A DNA stretch of 64,000 nucleotides from DATBAT01 sp963824805 (GTDB taxonomy: Bacteria; Acidobacteriota; Terriglobia; Terriglobales; Acidobacteriaceae). Positions 18,801 to 28,115 of the stretch are shown here, one piece after another. A program made the translations under genes and the position numbers. The notes beneath the pieces are model-generated. The model saw only the letters and a program-made list of their open reading frames with translations, did not search any database and was not told the origin of the DNA. How positions within the stretch are numbered: position 1 is the stretch's first letter; each line of letters begins with the position of its first letter. The stretch covers positions 1 through 64,000 of the forward strand of contig CAWGQZ010000011.1 of the NCBI GenBank assembly GCA_963824805.1, read 5' to 3'.

Positions 18801-20522
18801 ATGCGATTGAAGCCATTGATTTGTCTCTTGCCAGCTCTCCTCGCCAGTTGTGTGTTGGTATCGGCCCAGCAAAAGGTCGACCCTCCACCTCCCGCCCTCC
18901 AGTCGCTCGCTGACGAGTTCTGGCACTGGCGCGCACGTTGTCAGCCGTTTTCCAAGGACGACATTCCCCGCATCGAGCACCCGGAAGGTCCGCGCGATTG
19001 GTCAGCAGCGTCGATCGCCAAGCAGCAGGCAGCGTTGAAAGAATTTCAGTCGAGATGGAGGAAGATCGATCCTCACGGGTGGAGCGTGGCCCAACAAGTG
19101 GACTACCGGCTTATTGGTTCGGCATTGGCGCGAGTTCATTGGGAGCTGAATATCACCCAACGCTGGCTGAAAGATCCATCTTTTTACACCGATCAGGCAA
19201 TGACTGCGTTGCTGGAAGATTTGACTCCTCCGCCCCCTTTTGATGCCAGGCGTAGCCGAGTATTGATGGCCCATATGGCTGAGATTCCAGGCCTTCTGGA
19301 AGACGGTAAAAAGAATCTGCATCCCGTCCGGCCTTTCGCGCAGTTATCAATCGATCAGTTACAACAGGTTCGGCCGGAGTTGGAGCGAATTAGATCTCAA
19401 GTCGGGCCCATGCTGCAGGGAATATCGGCCACGGATTTCATGCAGGCGACAGAGAAAGCCGTTGCCGCCCTGGAAGCGTACAGAGCCTGGCTTGGCCAGA
19501 ATCTGGATAGGATGCCCACCAACGCCGCCATTGGCCGCGCCAACTATGAGTTCTTCCTAGATGAAGTTGCACTCCTCCCTTACACGCCGGAGCAACTCTT
19601 CGCCATCAGCGCCCAGGAGTGGGCGCGCTCTGTAGCATTTGAGCAATATGAAAAACAGCGCAACCAGGATGCGGCGGAACTGAAAATCGCTTCGAGCCTG
19701 GAAGCACAACTCAAAAAATCCCAGGAACAAGAGTTGGCAATCCGCGAATTCCTCGACAAAAAGGGGATCATGTCGGTGCCGCCGGCTATCCGGCACTACA
19801 AGTTGATGGCGATGCCGGACTATCTGCGAGGTCTCTCCGACTTCGGCGAATTGGACGACTTCACTGGCCCATCGCGCCTCGATCAGGACTGCGTCCGCTG
19901 GATTGAGCCGCCGAGTGAACATCTTGGCTACTTCGCGCTGGCCACCGCCAAGGATGCCCGGCCTGACATGGTGCATGAAGGCGTGCCCGGCCACTATTTC
20001 CAGATGGCCTGGTCCTGGATGCACGAAGATTCTATTCGCCGCCACTACTATGACTCCGGCGCCAACGAGGGTATCGGGTTTTATGCTGAAGAGATGATGA
20101 ATCAAGCCGGTCTCTTCGATGACAGCGCCCGCACCCACGAGATCATCTACAACTTCATGCGCCTGCGAGCGCTGCGCGTGGAAGTGGACGTCAAATTGGC
20201 GCTCGGCACTTTCACCATGAAGCAGGCCGCGGAATACCTTTCGCAGCATGTGCCTATGGATCTGAAGACCGCAGAAGGCGAGGCCGCGTTGTTTGCCACA
20301 ACGCCTGGCCAGGCGATCAGCTATCAGATTGGAAAAAACGAAATTCTGCGATTTCTGGCCGATGCGAAGCTAGAGATGGGCGACAAATTTAGCCTGCGCG
20401 AATTCCATGATTTCCTCTGGAAGAACGGGAATGTACCTATCTCGCTGCAGCGCTGGGAATATCTAGGAAAAGACGACGAACTCCAGGTCATCGAGCAGCG
20501 CAAAAGAATGTCAAAGAATTAA
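18801..20522 (+). CDS. Exported DUF885 protein, putative metallopeptidase
   Basis: A 573-residue protein with an N-terminal Sec signal (LICLLPALLASCVLVSAQ). It carries the DUF885 core HEGVPGHYFQ and, about 20 residues on, NEGIGFYAEEMM. This arrangement resembles an HExxxGH-type zinc site with a downstream Glu. Family members are thought to be hydrolases or peptidases, but the reaction is not established for this one. A second DUF885 gene faces it 38 bp away, with a different export signal. No activity can be assigned beyond probable zinc-dependent hydrolysis. Confidence 0.75.
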   Translation: MRLKPLICLLPALLASCVLVSAQQKVDPPPPALQSLADEFWHWRARCQPFSKDDIPRIEHPEGPRDWSAASIAKQQAALKEFQSRWRKIDPHGWSVAQQVDYRLIGSALARVHWELNITQRWLKDPSFYTDQAMTALLEDLTPPPPFDARRSRVLMAHMAEIPGLLEDGKKNLHPVRPFAQLSIDQLQQVRPELERIRSQVGPMLQGISATDFMQATEKAVAALEAYRAWLGQNLDRMPTNAAIGRANYEFFLDEVALLPYTPEQLFAISAQEWARSVAFEQYEKQRNQDAAELKIASSLEAQLKKSQEQELAIREFLDKKGIMSVPPAIRHYKLMAMPDYLRGLSDFGELDDFTGPSRLDQDCVRWIEPPSEHLGYFALATAKDARPDMVHEGVPGHYFQMAWSWMHEDSIRRHYYDSGANEGIGFYAEEMMNQAGLFDDSARTHEIIYNFMRLRALRVEVDVKLALGTFTMKQAAEYLSQHVPMDLKTAEGEAALFATTPGQAISYQIGKNEILRFLADAKLEMGDKFSLREFHDFLWKNGNVPISLQRWEYLGKDDELQVIEQRKRMSKN

Positions 20523-20560
20523 ATGAGGCATAACGCGCCCCTGCGGACGTAAAACGGAGC

Positions 20561-22348
20561 CTACTTTGCCTGGGATGAAATCCACGACTCTACTTCCGAG
20601 TGCAGCACATCCAGCGGCAGTGGGCCGCTGCCGACAATCTCGTCGTGGAAAGCCCGCAAATCAAACTTGCTGCCTAACTTCTGGCGGGCTTCTTCCCGCA
20701 GTTTAAGAATTTCCAATTGTCCAAGCTTGTAAGCCAACGCCTGCCCCGGCCACGCGATGTACCGATCAACCTCACTCTGGACATTGGGTTCATCCATCGC
20801 CGTATAGCGATGGAAGTATTCGACCATCTGATCGCGCGACCAGTGTTTTTCGTGTACCCCGGTATCGATCACCAATCGAATGTCGCGCCACATCTCGTTC
20901 TCCAGTCGTCCGTAGTTGCTGTAAGGATCTTCGTAAAAGCCGATCTCCTTTCCCAGCCGTTCCGAATAAAGCGCCCAGCCTTCTACGAACGCCGTGTATT
21001 CGCCATTTTTGCGGAATGCGGGAAGGCCAGGCAGTTCCTGGCCAATTGAAATCTGCAGGTGATGGCCGGGAACTCCTTCGTGATAGGCGATGGCTTCGAT
21101 ATTCAATGTAAGCCGGTGTGCTGGATCATACTCGTTTACGTTGATCCGGCCTGGCCGCGATCCGTCTTGCGCCCCTTGTGTGTAGTCCGCAGGCACAGCA
21201 TTCTTGGCGCGAAACGGATCCATGGGGATCAGGATCAGTTTGTTTTTCGGCAAACGTCCAAAAAGCTTTGGCAACTGCGCTTCCATCTGTCGCGTGTACT
21301 TGGTGTAGAGATCGAAAACCTCCTGGCCAGAGGTGGCATACAGCTTGCGGTCTTTCTTGATGTGATCGTTCAAGCTCGCCAGGTCTCTATATCCCAGTTG
21401 GTGGGCAAGTTCGATCATTTCGGCTTCCGTCTCCGCCAGTTTCTTCAGACCGATTTCGTGAATCTGGTCGGGAGACAGATCAGTTGTGGTCATTCGCCGG
21501 ACCTGGTAGCGATAACGCTCAACGCCATCGGGAAGGGCCCAGACGCCGGGGTCTTTACGACCGTGAGGTGCATACTCATTGCGCACAAAAGCGGTGAACT
21601 TCTGGTAGGCAGGAGCGATTTCCGAATCTACCGCGGTCGTGATGGCCGTCTTCAAACGCTTCTGGTCAGATTCTGAAATGGTGGCCGGAAACTTTTCCGC
21701 CGGCGTGGCAAACGGACTGGCCGCCCCCTTTTTGTCGGCGATTTCCTGGGTTTCAGTTGACACTTTCTCCAGAAGGTATCGTGGAGGCATCATGCGGTAC
21801 TGCATACCCTGCCTCATGTTGGCCGTTACCTGGTCGAGCGCGTGCGGAATCTGGTGCAGTCGGGAAAGGTAATTGTCGTAGTCGTGCACATTGTTGAATG
21901 GCATGAGCGTGACCATGTCTACCAGTGAAAGGTGCGGTCCATTCATCTGGTTGACTGGCATTTCCCACGGCTTGAATTGGGTACCCTCAATTTCCTGCTT
22001 CAGATTGCGAATCATCAACTCCCGGCTTAGCGACTCTTGTTGCGGTAGTCCGGCAGCGGGAACGGCTTCAAAGCGGGTAAGGAATTTTTGTTTTTCTGCA
22101 ATGTCTGCCTGCGCAGCTTGTTCGGAATAGTCGTCGAGTCGATCGTTGTAGCGATTGTCCCCAAGCGCGGTAGCGGTCTCGGGGCTTTGCTTCAATTCGT
22201 ACTCCCACTCTTCCTCGAACAGGGCGCGAAGCTGCTGGCGGGTGTCGGCCGAAGCAGAATCGCTCTTCGGAGAGGATGAACACGAAACTAGAAGGAACGC
22301 GCCAAGTGCTGGCACCAGCCCGCAACTGAGTGATCGAAAGTTCATCAT
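20561..22348 (-). CDS. DUF885 lipoprotein, putative metallopeptidase
   Basis: A 595-residue protein with a lipoprotein signal (GAFLLVSCSSS, lipobox Cys near residue 23), so it is membrane-anchored in the periplasm or outer membrane. The core motif HEGVPGHHLQISIGQELPG and the downstream TAFVEGWALYSERLG match the standard DUF885 zinc-site pattern better than the neighbour at 18801. The C-terminal region (WPGQALAYKLGQLEILKLR) is also typical. The pair of related genes with different localisation suggests division of labour in peptide or ester cleavage (inference). Confidence 0.8.
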   Translation of the reverse strand: MMNFRSLSCGLVPALGAFLLVSCSSSPKSDSASADTRQQLRALFEEEWEYELKQSPETATALGDNRYNDRLDDYSEQAAQADIAEKQKFLTRFEAVPAAGLPQQESLSRELMIRNLKQEIEGTQFKPWEMPVNQMNGPHLSLVDMVTLMPFNNVHDYDNYLSRLHQIPHALDQVTANMRQGMQYRMMPPRYLLEKVSTETQEIADKKGAASPFATPAEKFPATISESDQKRLKTAITTAVDSEIAPAYQKFTAFVRNEYAPHGRKDPGVWALPDGVERYRYQVRRMTTTDLSPDQIHEIGLKKLAETEAEMIELAHQLGYRDLASLNDHIKKDRKLYATSGQEVFDLYTKYTRQMEAQLPKLFGRLPKNKLILIPMDPFRAKNAVPADYTQGAQDGSRPGRINVNEYDPAHRLTLNIEAIAYHEGVPGHHLQISIGQELPGLPAFRKNGEYTAFVEGWALYSERLGKEIGFYEDPYSNYGRLENEMWRDIRLVIDTGVHEKHWSRDQMVEYFHRYTAMDEPNVQSEVDRYIAWPGQALAYKLGQLEILKLREEARQKLGSKFDLRAFHDEIVGSGPLPLDVLHSEVESWISSQAK

Positions 22349-22382
22349 GCCCCCCGGGGAAGAAAAATTTGGTTTAACATGC

Positions 22383-24328
22383 CTAAGCCGTCTTTGGTTT
22401 CACGTTCCAATAGACGGCGTAGCGTTCGCCCAGGATTTGGTAAAGAGGCACCATCGTGACCGCCTGAGGCTGGCCTATCGTCCGGAAGCTAAGCAGGTCT
22501 TTCCCATCCGGCTCCACCCATGCCTCTGGTTCCGATGTGCTGCCCACAATATCGTTTACCTTGAAACGATCCTTAACCTTCGGATCTGGATCACTGCTGT
22601 ACCCATTGGGTTCTTACCTGAATCGAACCGTCCGGCCAGAACCAGCGGGCCATACATCATCGCCTGCACTTGCTCATTATCCGGCATGGCCGCGACATGA
22701 AGACCCATGGGAAGGCTGACTTCAATCTTGTCGCCCGTTTGCCACAAACGGTGCAACCCCAGATAACTGGCGGGACTGGCAAAGGCCGGCAGACGCGCTC
22801 CATTGATCTTCACCTCGCCGCCCTCGGCCCAGTAGGGAATTCGTAAGTGGATGGCAATATCCCGAGGTTTGTCCAAGGAGATCAGGATCGTGGTTCCTTG
22901 CTCCTCGGGAAATCGGGTCTGCTGCCTGATACGAAGACCCTTCTCCGGCCATGCCAGATGCGAGTCAATGTAAAGATTGACATAAAGTGAGTCATCGTCA
23001 TGAAAATAAATGGTATCGGTTAGCTTGGCGTATTCTTCCGAACCACTCCCGGTGCAACACCAGAATGCGTCGAATGGCTTACCAAAGGTCTTACGATAAC
23101 CGGAGGCAAGCGGCAGGTAGTACATCATCATGCCGTCTTGCGGATGGATCGTCCCCAGCCGGTGATTGAACAAAAGGCGCTCATAGTAATCCATATAGCG
23201 AGCTTCCCTTGTCCAACCATAAAGGTGGCGAGTTAGCTTCATCATGTTGTAGGCGCAACAGCATTCGGTGGTATTCGTGCTGAGTTCGGAAGAGAGCTTG
23301 CCGGGATCGGTGGTCCAACCCTCTCCGTTGCTGGTGCCGCCGGTGCAGTAGGACCGCTCGATCACAACTTCTTCCCAGAAGTATTCGGCGATGTTGCGGT
23401 ATCTGCGGTCGCCGGTTAGTTCGTAGTAGCGAGCCGCAGCTAACACTTGCGGGATGTGGGTGTTAACATGCAATCCTTTAAGTTCGTCGCGATGTGCTGC
23501 CAGCGGTTCGAAGAACGCTTTTTTATCAAAACGCTGTGCAACTTCGAGAAATTGCTCTTTGCCGGTCACCTCGTAAAGATTGCAAAGAACCTCACCCATG
23601 CCGCCGAACTCGGTACCCAGAATGCGCTGCATGTGGTCATAGCTGAGCGATTGGGTATAGCCGTTGGCCCAATCCGCCATCCTCTCCGCAATCTGCAGCG
23701 CCTGCTGGTTACCGCAGTAGAGGTACATGTCGAGGTTGCCGGCCATGATCTTGTGAATGGTGTAGAAAGGCGCCCAAACCTTTTGCTGCTCGCGAAGCCG
23801 GTCGAAGAATTCAACAGGGAACGCGCTGAGATATCCGCTTTTCAACCGCTCCTGATACTTGGCCAACTCGCCAACTACAATGTTGCCATTGTTACGGAGT
23901 TCCTCGTCCCCGGTGCTGGCATACATGAGCGCCACCGCCGAAAGATAGTGTCCGCCAGCATAGTGGCCGCGAAGCTCGCAATCAGGGGCTTCCCAACCGC
24001 CCAATGGCTGCGCCGACGATGAAACTCCCGCGTTCAGCCGGAAGGTATGCAGCAGACGATCGGTCGGGAGAGAGTGGAGATATTTTCGGTCAGCGTTCAT
24101 TGCCTGGGTGCAAGGCCCATCTCCGAGGCGCACCTGTTGCATAGGGAACGGCCGGACTTTCCATTCCACCTTCTCACGGCTGATTGTCTGGCCATCCTTC
24201 TGAATGGCATGGACGACGGGATCTTGAAACGGCTGCGCGGTCACACTTCTGGAAAACAGGGCCGATCCCCCAGCCACCGCCGCCGCAGCCACGAACTGCC
24301 GCCGGGACACTTGGGAAAACGTTTTCAT
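22383..24328 (-). CDS. Tat-exported GH127 beta-L-arabinofuranosidase, two C-terminal frameshifts
   Basis: Glycoside hydrolase of family GH127, which removes beta-L-arabinofuranose; the reference enzyme HypBA1 acts on sugars attached to hydroxyproline of plant extensin. A twin-arginine signal (SQVSRRQFVAAAAVAGGSA) is followed by an (alpha/alpha)6 barrel. The unusual Zn/Cys active site is complete: Glu355 and Cys357 in TECCCAYN, and Cys424-Cys425 in FWCCTGSG, the first of which matches the nucleophile Cys. The frame ends early at 22556. Correcting one base near 22592-22602 and one near 22465-22472 yields a normal end (VPLYQILGERYAVYWNVKPK) with a stop at 22383, about 648 residues. It is divergent from the hydroxyproline operon. 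Confidence 0.85.
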
Positions 24329-24360
24329 AGCTTCTTCACACCATCTGCTTGTAGATTTGC

Positions 24361-24385
24361 TCCGCAGCTAAAATGCGTTTGCGGA
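24361..24385. promoter_or_regulatory. Inverted repeat, possible operator between GH127 and hydroxyproline operon
   Basis: TCCGCA at 24361-24366 and TGCGGA at 24380-24385 form a perfect 6-bp inverted repeat with a 13-bp spacer, near the middle of the short region between two divergent genes. Such a position suits a regulator shared by both transcription units. No regulator gene lies nearby, and a 6-bp match can arise by chance, so this is only a candidate. Confidence 0.25.
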
Positions 24386-24459
24386 CATTGTATTCGAGGG
24401 AGGAAGCCGAGACTATCTTCGAGTTCTGGTAGCCATGGCGGTTGCGGAACTTTATCCCT

Positions 24460-25461
24460 ATGATGGAGGCTTCAAATTCTCAATGGACGTACTCGATGCG
24501 GCCAGAAAGTCGCCAGCACGCGTTGAAGAAAGTTAAAGTAATCGATTCCCATACCGGAGGCGAGCCGACCCGTCTGGTGATTGAAGGCGGTCCAGACCTT
24601 GGGTCCGGCCCGTTGTCGGGCCGGCTAGAGCTTTTCCGCCGCGAGCATGATCATTTTCGCTCGGCCGTCGTCAACGAACCTCGCGGGTCAGACGTCATGG
24701 TGGGTGCGCTCTTATGCGATCCCCTGGATTGGACCTGCGCCGCGGGTGTGATCTTCTTCAACAATGTCGGATATCTCGGTATGTGCGGGCACGGGACCAT
24801 TGGCTTGATTGCCACCCTGGCTTACATGGGCCGCATCAATGCTGGCGATCATCGAATTGAAACTCCGGTTGGAACCGTGAGTGCGTTGCTGCACGATTCC
24901 GGCGAAGTGACTGTAAACAACGTCGCCAGCTATCGTAAGGCGACCAGGGTTCCAATTGATGTTCCAGGTTTTGGGAAGGTGCACGGCGACGTTGCCTGGG
25001 GCGGAAATTGGTTCTTTCTCGTGGAAGACCATGGGCAGAATTTGGAACTGAACAATGTTGAGGCTTTGACTTCTTTCACTTGGGCAGTCCGCCAGGCTCT
25101 GAACGCCAATGGAATCTGCGGCGAGGGCGGCCACGAAATTGATCACATCGAACTTTTCAGCAATTCGAACCTTCCAGGCGTAAACAGCAAGAACTTTGTT
25201 CTTTGCCCTGGAAAGGCCTATGACCGATCTCCTTGCGGTACCGGCACCAGTGCCAAGTTGGCATGCCTCTGTGCCGATGGCAAATTGAAAGAAGGCGATG
25301 TCTGGAAGCAGGAAAGCATCGTGGGCAGTATTTTTGAAGGCAGCGTCAAAGTGCGCGAGGGAAAAATCTATCCCAGTATCAAAGGTTCGGCTTTTGTGAA
25401 TTCTGAAGCCGAATTAGTTCTAGATAATAACGATCCGCTGTGCATGGGAATCCGAGGATGA
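24460..25461 (+). CDS. 4-hydroxyproline 2-epimerase (proline racemase family)
   Basis: Cofactor-independent epimerase that turns trans-4-hydroxy-L-proline into cis-4-hydroxy-D-proline, the first step of bacterial hydroxyproline breakdown. Both catalytic cysteines are present: Cys109 in GMCGHGTIG and Cys259 in DRSPCGTGTSAK. Hydroxyproline dehydratases of the family have Thr in place of the second Cys, so epimerase or racemase chemistry is favoured. The downstream genes make hydroxyproline the likely substrate over proline. The start is uncertain: ATG codons at 24460, 24463 and 24496 and a TTG at 24442 all precede the conserved VKVIDSHTGGEPTRL. The stop overlaps the next start as ATGA. Confidence 0.85.
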   Translation: MMEASNSQWTYSMRPESRQHALKKVKVIDSHTGGEPTRLVIEGGPDLGSGPLSGRLELFRREHDHFRSAVVNEPRGSDVMVGALLCDPLDWTCAAGVIFFNNVGYLGMCGHGTIGLIATLAYMGRINAGDHRIETPVGTVSALLHDSGEVTVNNVASYRKATRVPIDVPGFGKVHGDVAWGGNWFFLVEDHGQNLELNNVEALTSFTWAVRQALNANGICGEGGHEIDHIELFSNSNLPGVNSKNFVLCPGKAYDRSPCGTGTSAKLACLCADGKLKEGDVWKQESIVGSIFEGSVKVREGKIYPSIKGSAFVNSEAELVLDNNDPLCMGIRG

Positions 25462-26588
25462 GTTCGGTCAACTACGACGTGATTATCGTTGGCGCTGGCA
25501 TTGTGGGCGCGGCATGTGCGGATGAATGCGCCCGGCAGGGCATCAGCGTGTTGGTGCTCGACCGCGATGTTGTGGGTAGCGGTGCGACCGCCGCAGGTAT
25601 GGGGCACATTGTCGTAATGGATGATTCAGAACCGCAATTCTCGCTGACCCGGTACTCGCAGCAACTCTGGCAGGAATTGCGTCCCCAGTTGCCATCCGAT
25701 GTCGAGTACGAATCGTGTGGAACAATCTGGGTCGCGACCGATGAAGAGGAAATGGCTGAGGTTCATCGAAAGCAGGAATACTACGTTGCCCGCGGCGTCC
25801 CTGCCGAAGTCCTGGACTCCGCGACTATCGAACAAGCCGAGCCCAATCTGCGAAAGGGGATGGCGGGCGGCTTACTGGTCCCGGAAGATGGAGTGCTCTA
25901 TCCTCCGTGCGCCGCGCGGTTTTTGCTGGAACGAGCGCAGAGGTCCGGCACTCGAGTCGAGACCGGCTCGGCAGTAGCTCACATGGGACGCGGAATGATT
26001 CGGCTAACGAATGGCAATGAGTTCTCCGCTGCCATCATTGTTAATGCCGCCGGACCATGGTCAACCTCCCTGACCCCGGGTTTGAGTGTCAAGAAGCGAA
26101 AAGGGCATTTGCTGATTACGGACCGCTACCCAGACTTCGTGCGCCACCAACTTGTAGAACTCGGATATCTGAAGAGCGCCCATTCCAACACTGGAGACTC
26201 GGTAGCCTTCAACGTGCAGCCCAGAAAAACCGGACAAATCCTGATCGGATCGTCACGCCAGTACGAGGCTGACTACAGCGAAATAGACCATGCAATCCTT
26301 GTCCGCATGCTGCAGAGAGCGGAAGAATATCTGCCAGGATTGTCCTCAATGTCCGCGATTCGTGTCTGGACGGGCTTCCGCGCAGCTACTGCCGACAAGC
26401 TTCCGCTGATCGGCCCGTGGCCGGATGACAAGACCATCTGGCTCGCCACCGGACACGAGGGCCTGGGCATCACAACTTCGCTCGCGACGGCACGGCTTTT
26501 GGTTGACCAGATCACGGGCAGGAAACCGGTGATTCCTGTAGAGCCGTTCCTCCCGTCTCGTGTTCTCTCGGGGATGGCTCATGCCTGA
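25458..26588 (+). CDS. FAD-dependent D-hydroxyproline dehydrogenase, DAO-type subunit
   Basis: A 376-residue DAO-family flavoprotein with the N-terminal FAD fold VIIVGAGIVGAACADECARQ and a C-terminal GPWPDDKTIWLATGHEGLG. In the heteromeric D-hydroxyproline dehydrogenases of Pseudomonas the DAO-type subunit oxidises cis-4-hydroxy-D-proline to 1-pyrroline-4-hydroxy-2-carboxylate. The next two genes supply the small [2Fe-2S] and the large flavoprotein subunits, so the heteromeric form is expected. The start at 25458 overlaps the epimerase stop by 4 nt (ATGA), which decides it over the upstream ATG at 25440. Confidence 0.88.
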   Translation: MSSVNYDVIIVGAGIVGAACADECARQGISVLVLDRDVVGSGATAAGMGHIVVMDDSEPQFSLTRYSQQLWQELRPQLPSDVEYESCGTIWVATDEEEMAEVHRKQEYYVARGVPAEVLDSATIEQAEPNLRKGMAGGLLVPEDGVLYPPCAARFLLERAQRSGTRVETGSAVAHMGRGMIRLTNGNEFSAAIIVNAAGPWSTSLTPGLSVKKRKGHLLITDRYPDFVRHQLVELGYLKSAHSNTGDSVAFNVQPRKTGQILIGSSRQYEADYSEIDHAILVRMLQRAEEYLPGLSSMSAIRVWTGFRAATADKLPLIGPWPDDKTIWLATGHEGLGITTSLATARLLVDQITGRKPVIPVEPFLPSRVLSGMAHA

Positions 26589-26823
26589 GCAAATCGTGCT
26601 GACAGTAAACGCCGCGCCGGTTGCGGTTTTCCCGGGCACTACGGTTGCGGTTGCCGTGATGCTCGCAAACACGGCCTGCAGGATTTCGGTGACCGGACAA
26701 CCTCGAAGCGTGCTATGCAGCATGGGAATCTGTTTCGAGTGCCGAGTCTCCATCAACGGAACGCCTCACTGCCGTAGTTGCCAGGTCCTCTGTGAGTCGG
26801 GCATGCGCGTTAGCACCAAATGA
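26581..26823 (+). CDS. Small [2Fe-2S] subunit of D-hydroxyproline dehydrogenase
   Basis: An 80-residue ferredoxin-like protein. The cluster cysteines are in VLCSMGICFECRVSINGTPH followed by CRSCQ, the CX4CX2C...C plant-type [2Fe-2S] pattern. It matches the gamma subunit (HcnA-like) of heteromeric amino-acid dehydrogenases and should carry electrons between the two flavoprotein subunits. It overlaps the upstream gene by 8 nt and the downstream gene by 4 nt, which supports fixed stoichiometry. The methionine at 26560 is inside the upstream gene and is not the start. Confidence 0.85.
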   Translation: MPEQIVLTVNAAPVAVFPGTTVAVAVMLANTACRISVTGQPRSVLCSMGICFECRVSINGTPHCRSCQVLCESGMRVSTK

Positions 26824-28115
26824 ATAACTTAAGGCAGTTCGATGTGCTGGTAGTTGGCGGAGGTCCCGCCGGCCTGGCTGCCGCCACGCGTGCTGCTGAG
26901 CGCGGCAAACGGATCGGTTTGGTTGACGACAATCCCAGCCTTGGTGGACAAATCTGGCGCATCGCGCGAGAAGCTCCAGCGCCGCAGGCGACCGAATGGA
27001 TCAATCAGTTTCGCGCTGCTGGGGGAGAAGTCCTATCCAGTTCCCGTGTCTACCAACAATCTGAGCCAGGCGTCTTATTGGCCGAAACTCCCGAACGCGA
27101 GTTGAAACTTAGTTACAACAAGCTCGTTTTAGCCACCGGTGCCAGAGAACGATTCCTGCCCTTTCCCGGCTGGACGCTACCGAACGTCATCGGTGCCGGT
27201 GGTTTGCAGGCTCTAGTCAAGACCGGTCTACCGATCGAAGGCAAGCGCGTCGTGGTCGCCGGCAGTGGTCCATTGCTAGTTGCAGTGGCAGTCTACCTTC
27301 GCAAGCATGGCGCGAATGTCTTATTTGTTTGTGAGCAAGCCTCGTTGGCATCGCTTGCGACCTTCGGCATCGCACTGCTTCGGCAGCTTGGGAAAATCAA
27401 AGAAGGCTTGTCATTTCGCCGTCAGCTCTCCGGAGCGCCTTATTATCCAAATTCCTGGCCGGTGCGTGCCGAAGGCAGGCAGCAACTGGAATCGGTGACA
27501 ATTTCGCGCAACGGCAAACTCGAAACGTTCGACTGCGACTATCTTGCCTGCGGCTTTCATCTGGTGCCGAACACCGAACTCCCCACTCTGTTGGGATGCC
27601 GGTTGGAGGGAAATTGCGTCCAGGTCGACGAACTGCAGGAAACTTCAATGAAAGGGATTTACTGCGCGGGAGAGCCAACCGGCATCGGAGGCCTCGAACT
27701 GGCACTCGTTGAAGGAGAGATCGCTGGCTTAGCCGCAGCGGGTCGCGAAGCAGAAGCCCGCAAGCATTTCCCGCTCCGCGGTAAGCTTCGGAGTTTCGCG
27801 CAAGCCATGGATCATGCATTCGCTCCACGCAGCGAACTCAAAAACTTGCCACAAGCGGAAGACATCATCTGCCGCTGCGAAGACGTGACCTTCGTGCGTG
27901 CCAGTCAGTACTCAAGTTGGCGTGCCGCAAAGTTGCAGACTCGTTGCGGAATGGGTCCATGCCAGGGCCGAATCTGCGGCCCCATCGCTGAATTTCTATT
28001 CAACTGGCGGCCGGGATCGGTACGGCCACCAATCTTTCCTGCACGTATCTCCAGCATGTCCGCTTCGCCTGATCGCCAGAGTGCAAGCTCTCAAACCTCC
28101 GTAGGAGGAGATTGA
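26820..28115 (+). CDS. Large flavoprotein subunit of D-hydroxyproline dehydrogenase (HcnB-like)
   Basis: A 431-residue pyridine-nucleotide-disulfide-type flavoprotein. It has the FAD motif VLVVGGGPAGLAAATRAAER and a second dinucleotide site VVVAGSGPLLVAVAVYLRKH. A C-terminal BFD-like [2Fe-2S] domain follows (ICRCEDV, then TRCGMGPCQGRICG). This is the HcnB / octopine-dehydrogenase type alpha subunit. Together with the two preceding genes it would form an alpha-beta-gamma D-hydroxyproline dehydrogenase that delivers electrons to the respiratory chain. The ATG overlaps the [2Fe-2S] gene stop as ATGA. Confidence 0.87.
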   Translation: MNNLRQFDVLVVGGGPAGLAAATRAAERGKRIGLVDDNPSLGGQIWRIAREAPAPQATEWINQFRAAGGEVLSSSRVYQQSEPGVLLAETPERELKLSYNKLVLATGARERFLPFPGWTLPNVIGAGGLQALVKTGLPIEGKRVVVAGSGPLLVAVAVYLRKHGANVLFVCEQASLASLATFGIALLRQLGKIKEGLSFRRQLSGAPYYPNSWPVRAEGRQQLESVTISRNGKLETFDCDYLACGFHLVPNTELPTLLGCRLEGNCVQVDELQETSMKGIYCAGEPTGIGGLELALVEGEIAGLAAAGREAEARKHFPLRGKLRSFAQAMDHAFAPRSELKNLPQAEDIICRCEDVTFVRASQYSSWRAAKLQTRCGMGPCQGRICGPIAEFLFNWRPGSVRPPIFPARISSMSASPDRQSASSQTSVGGD

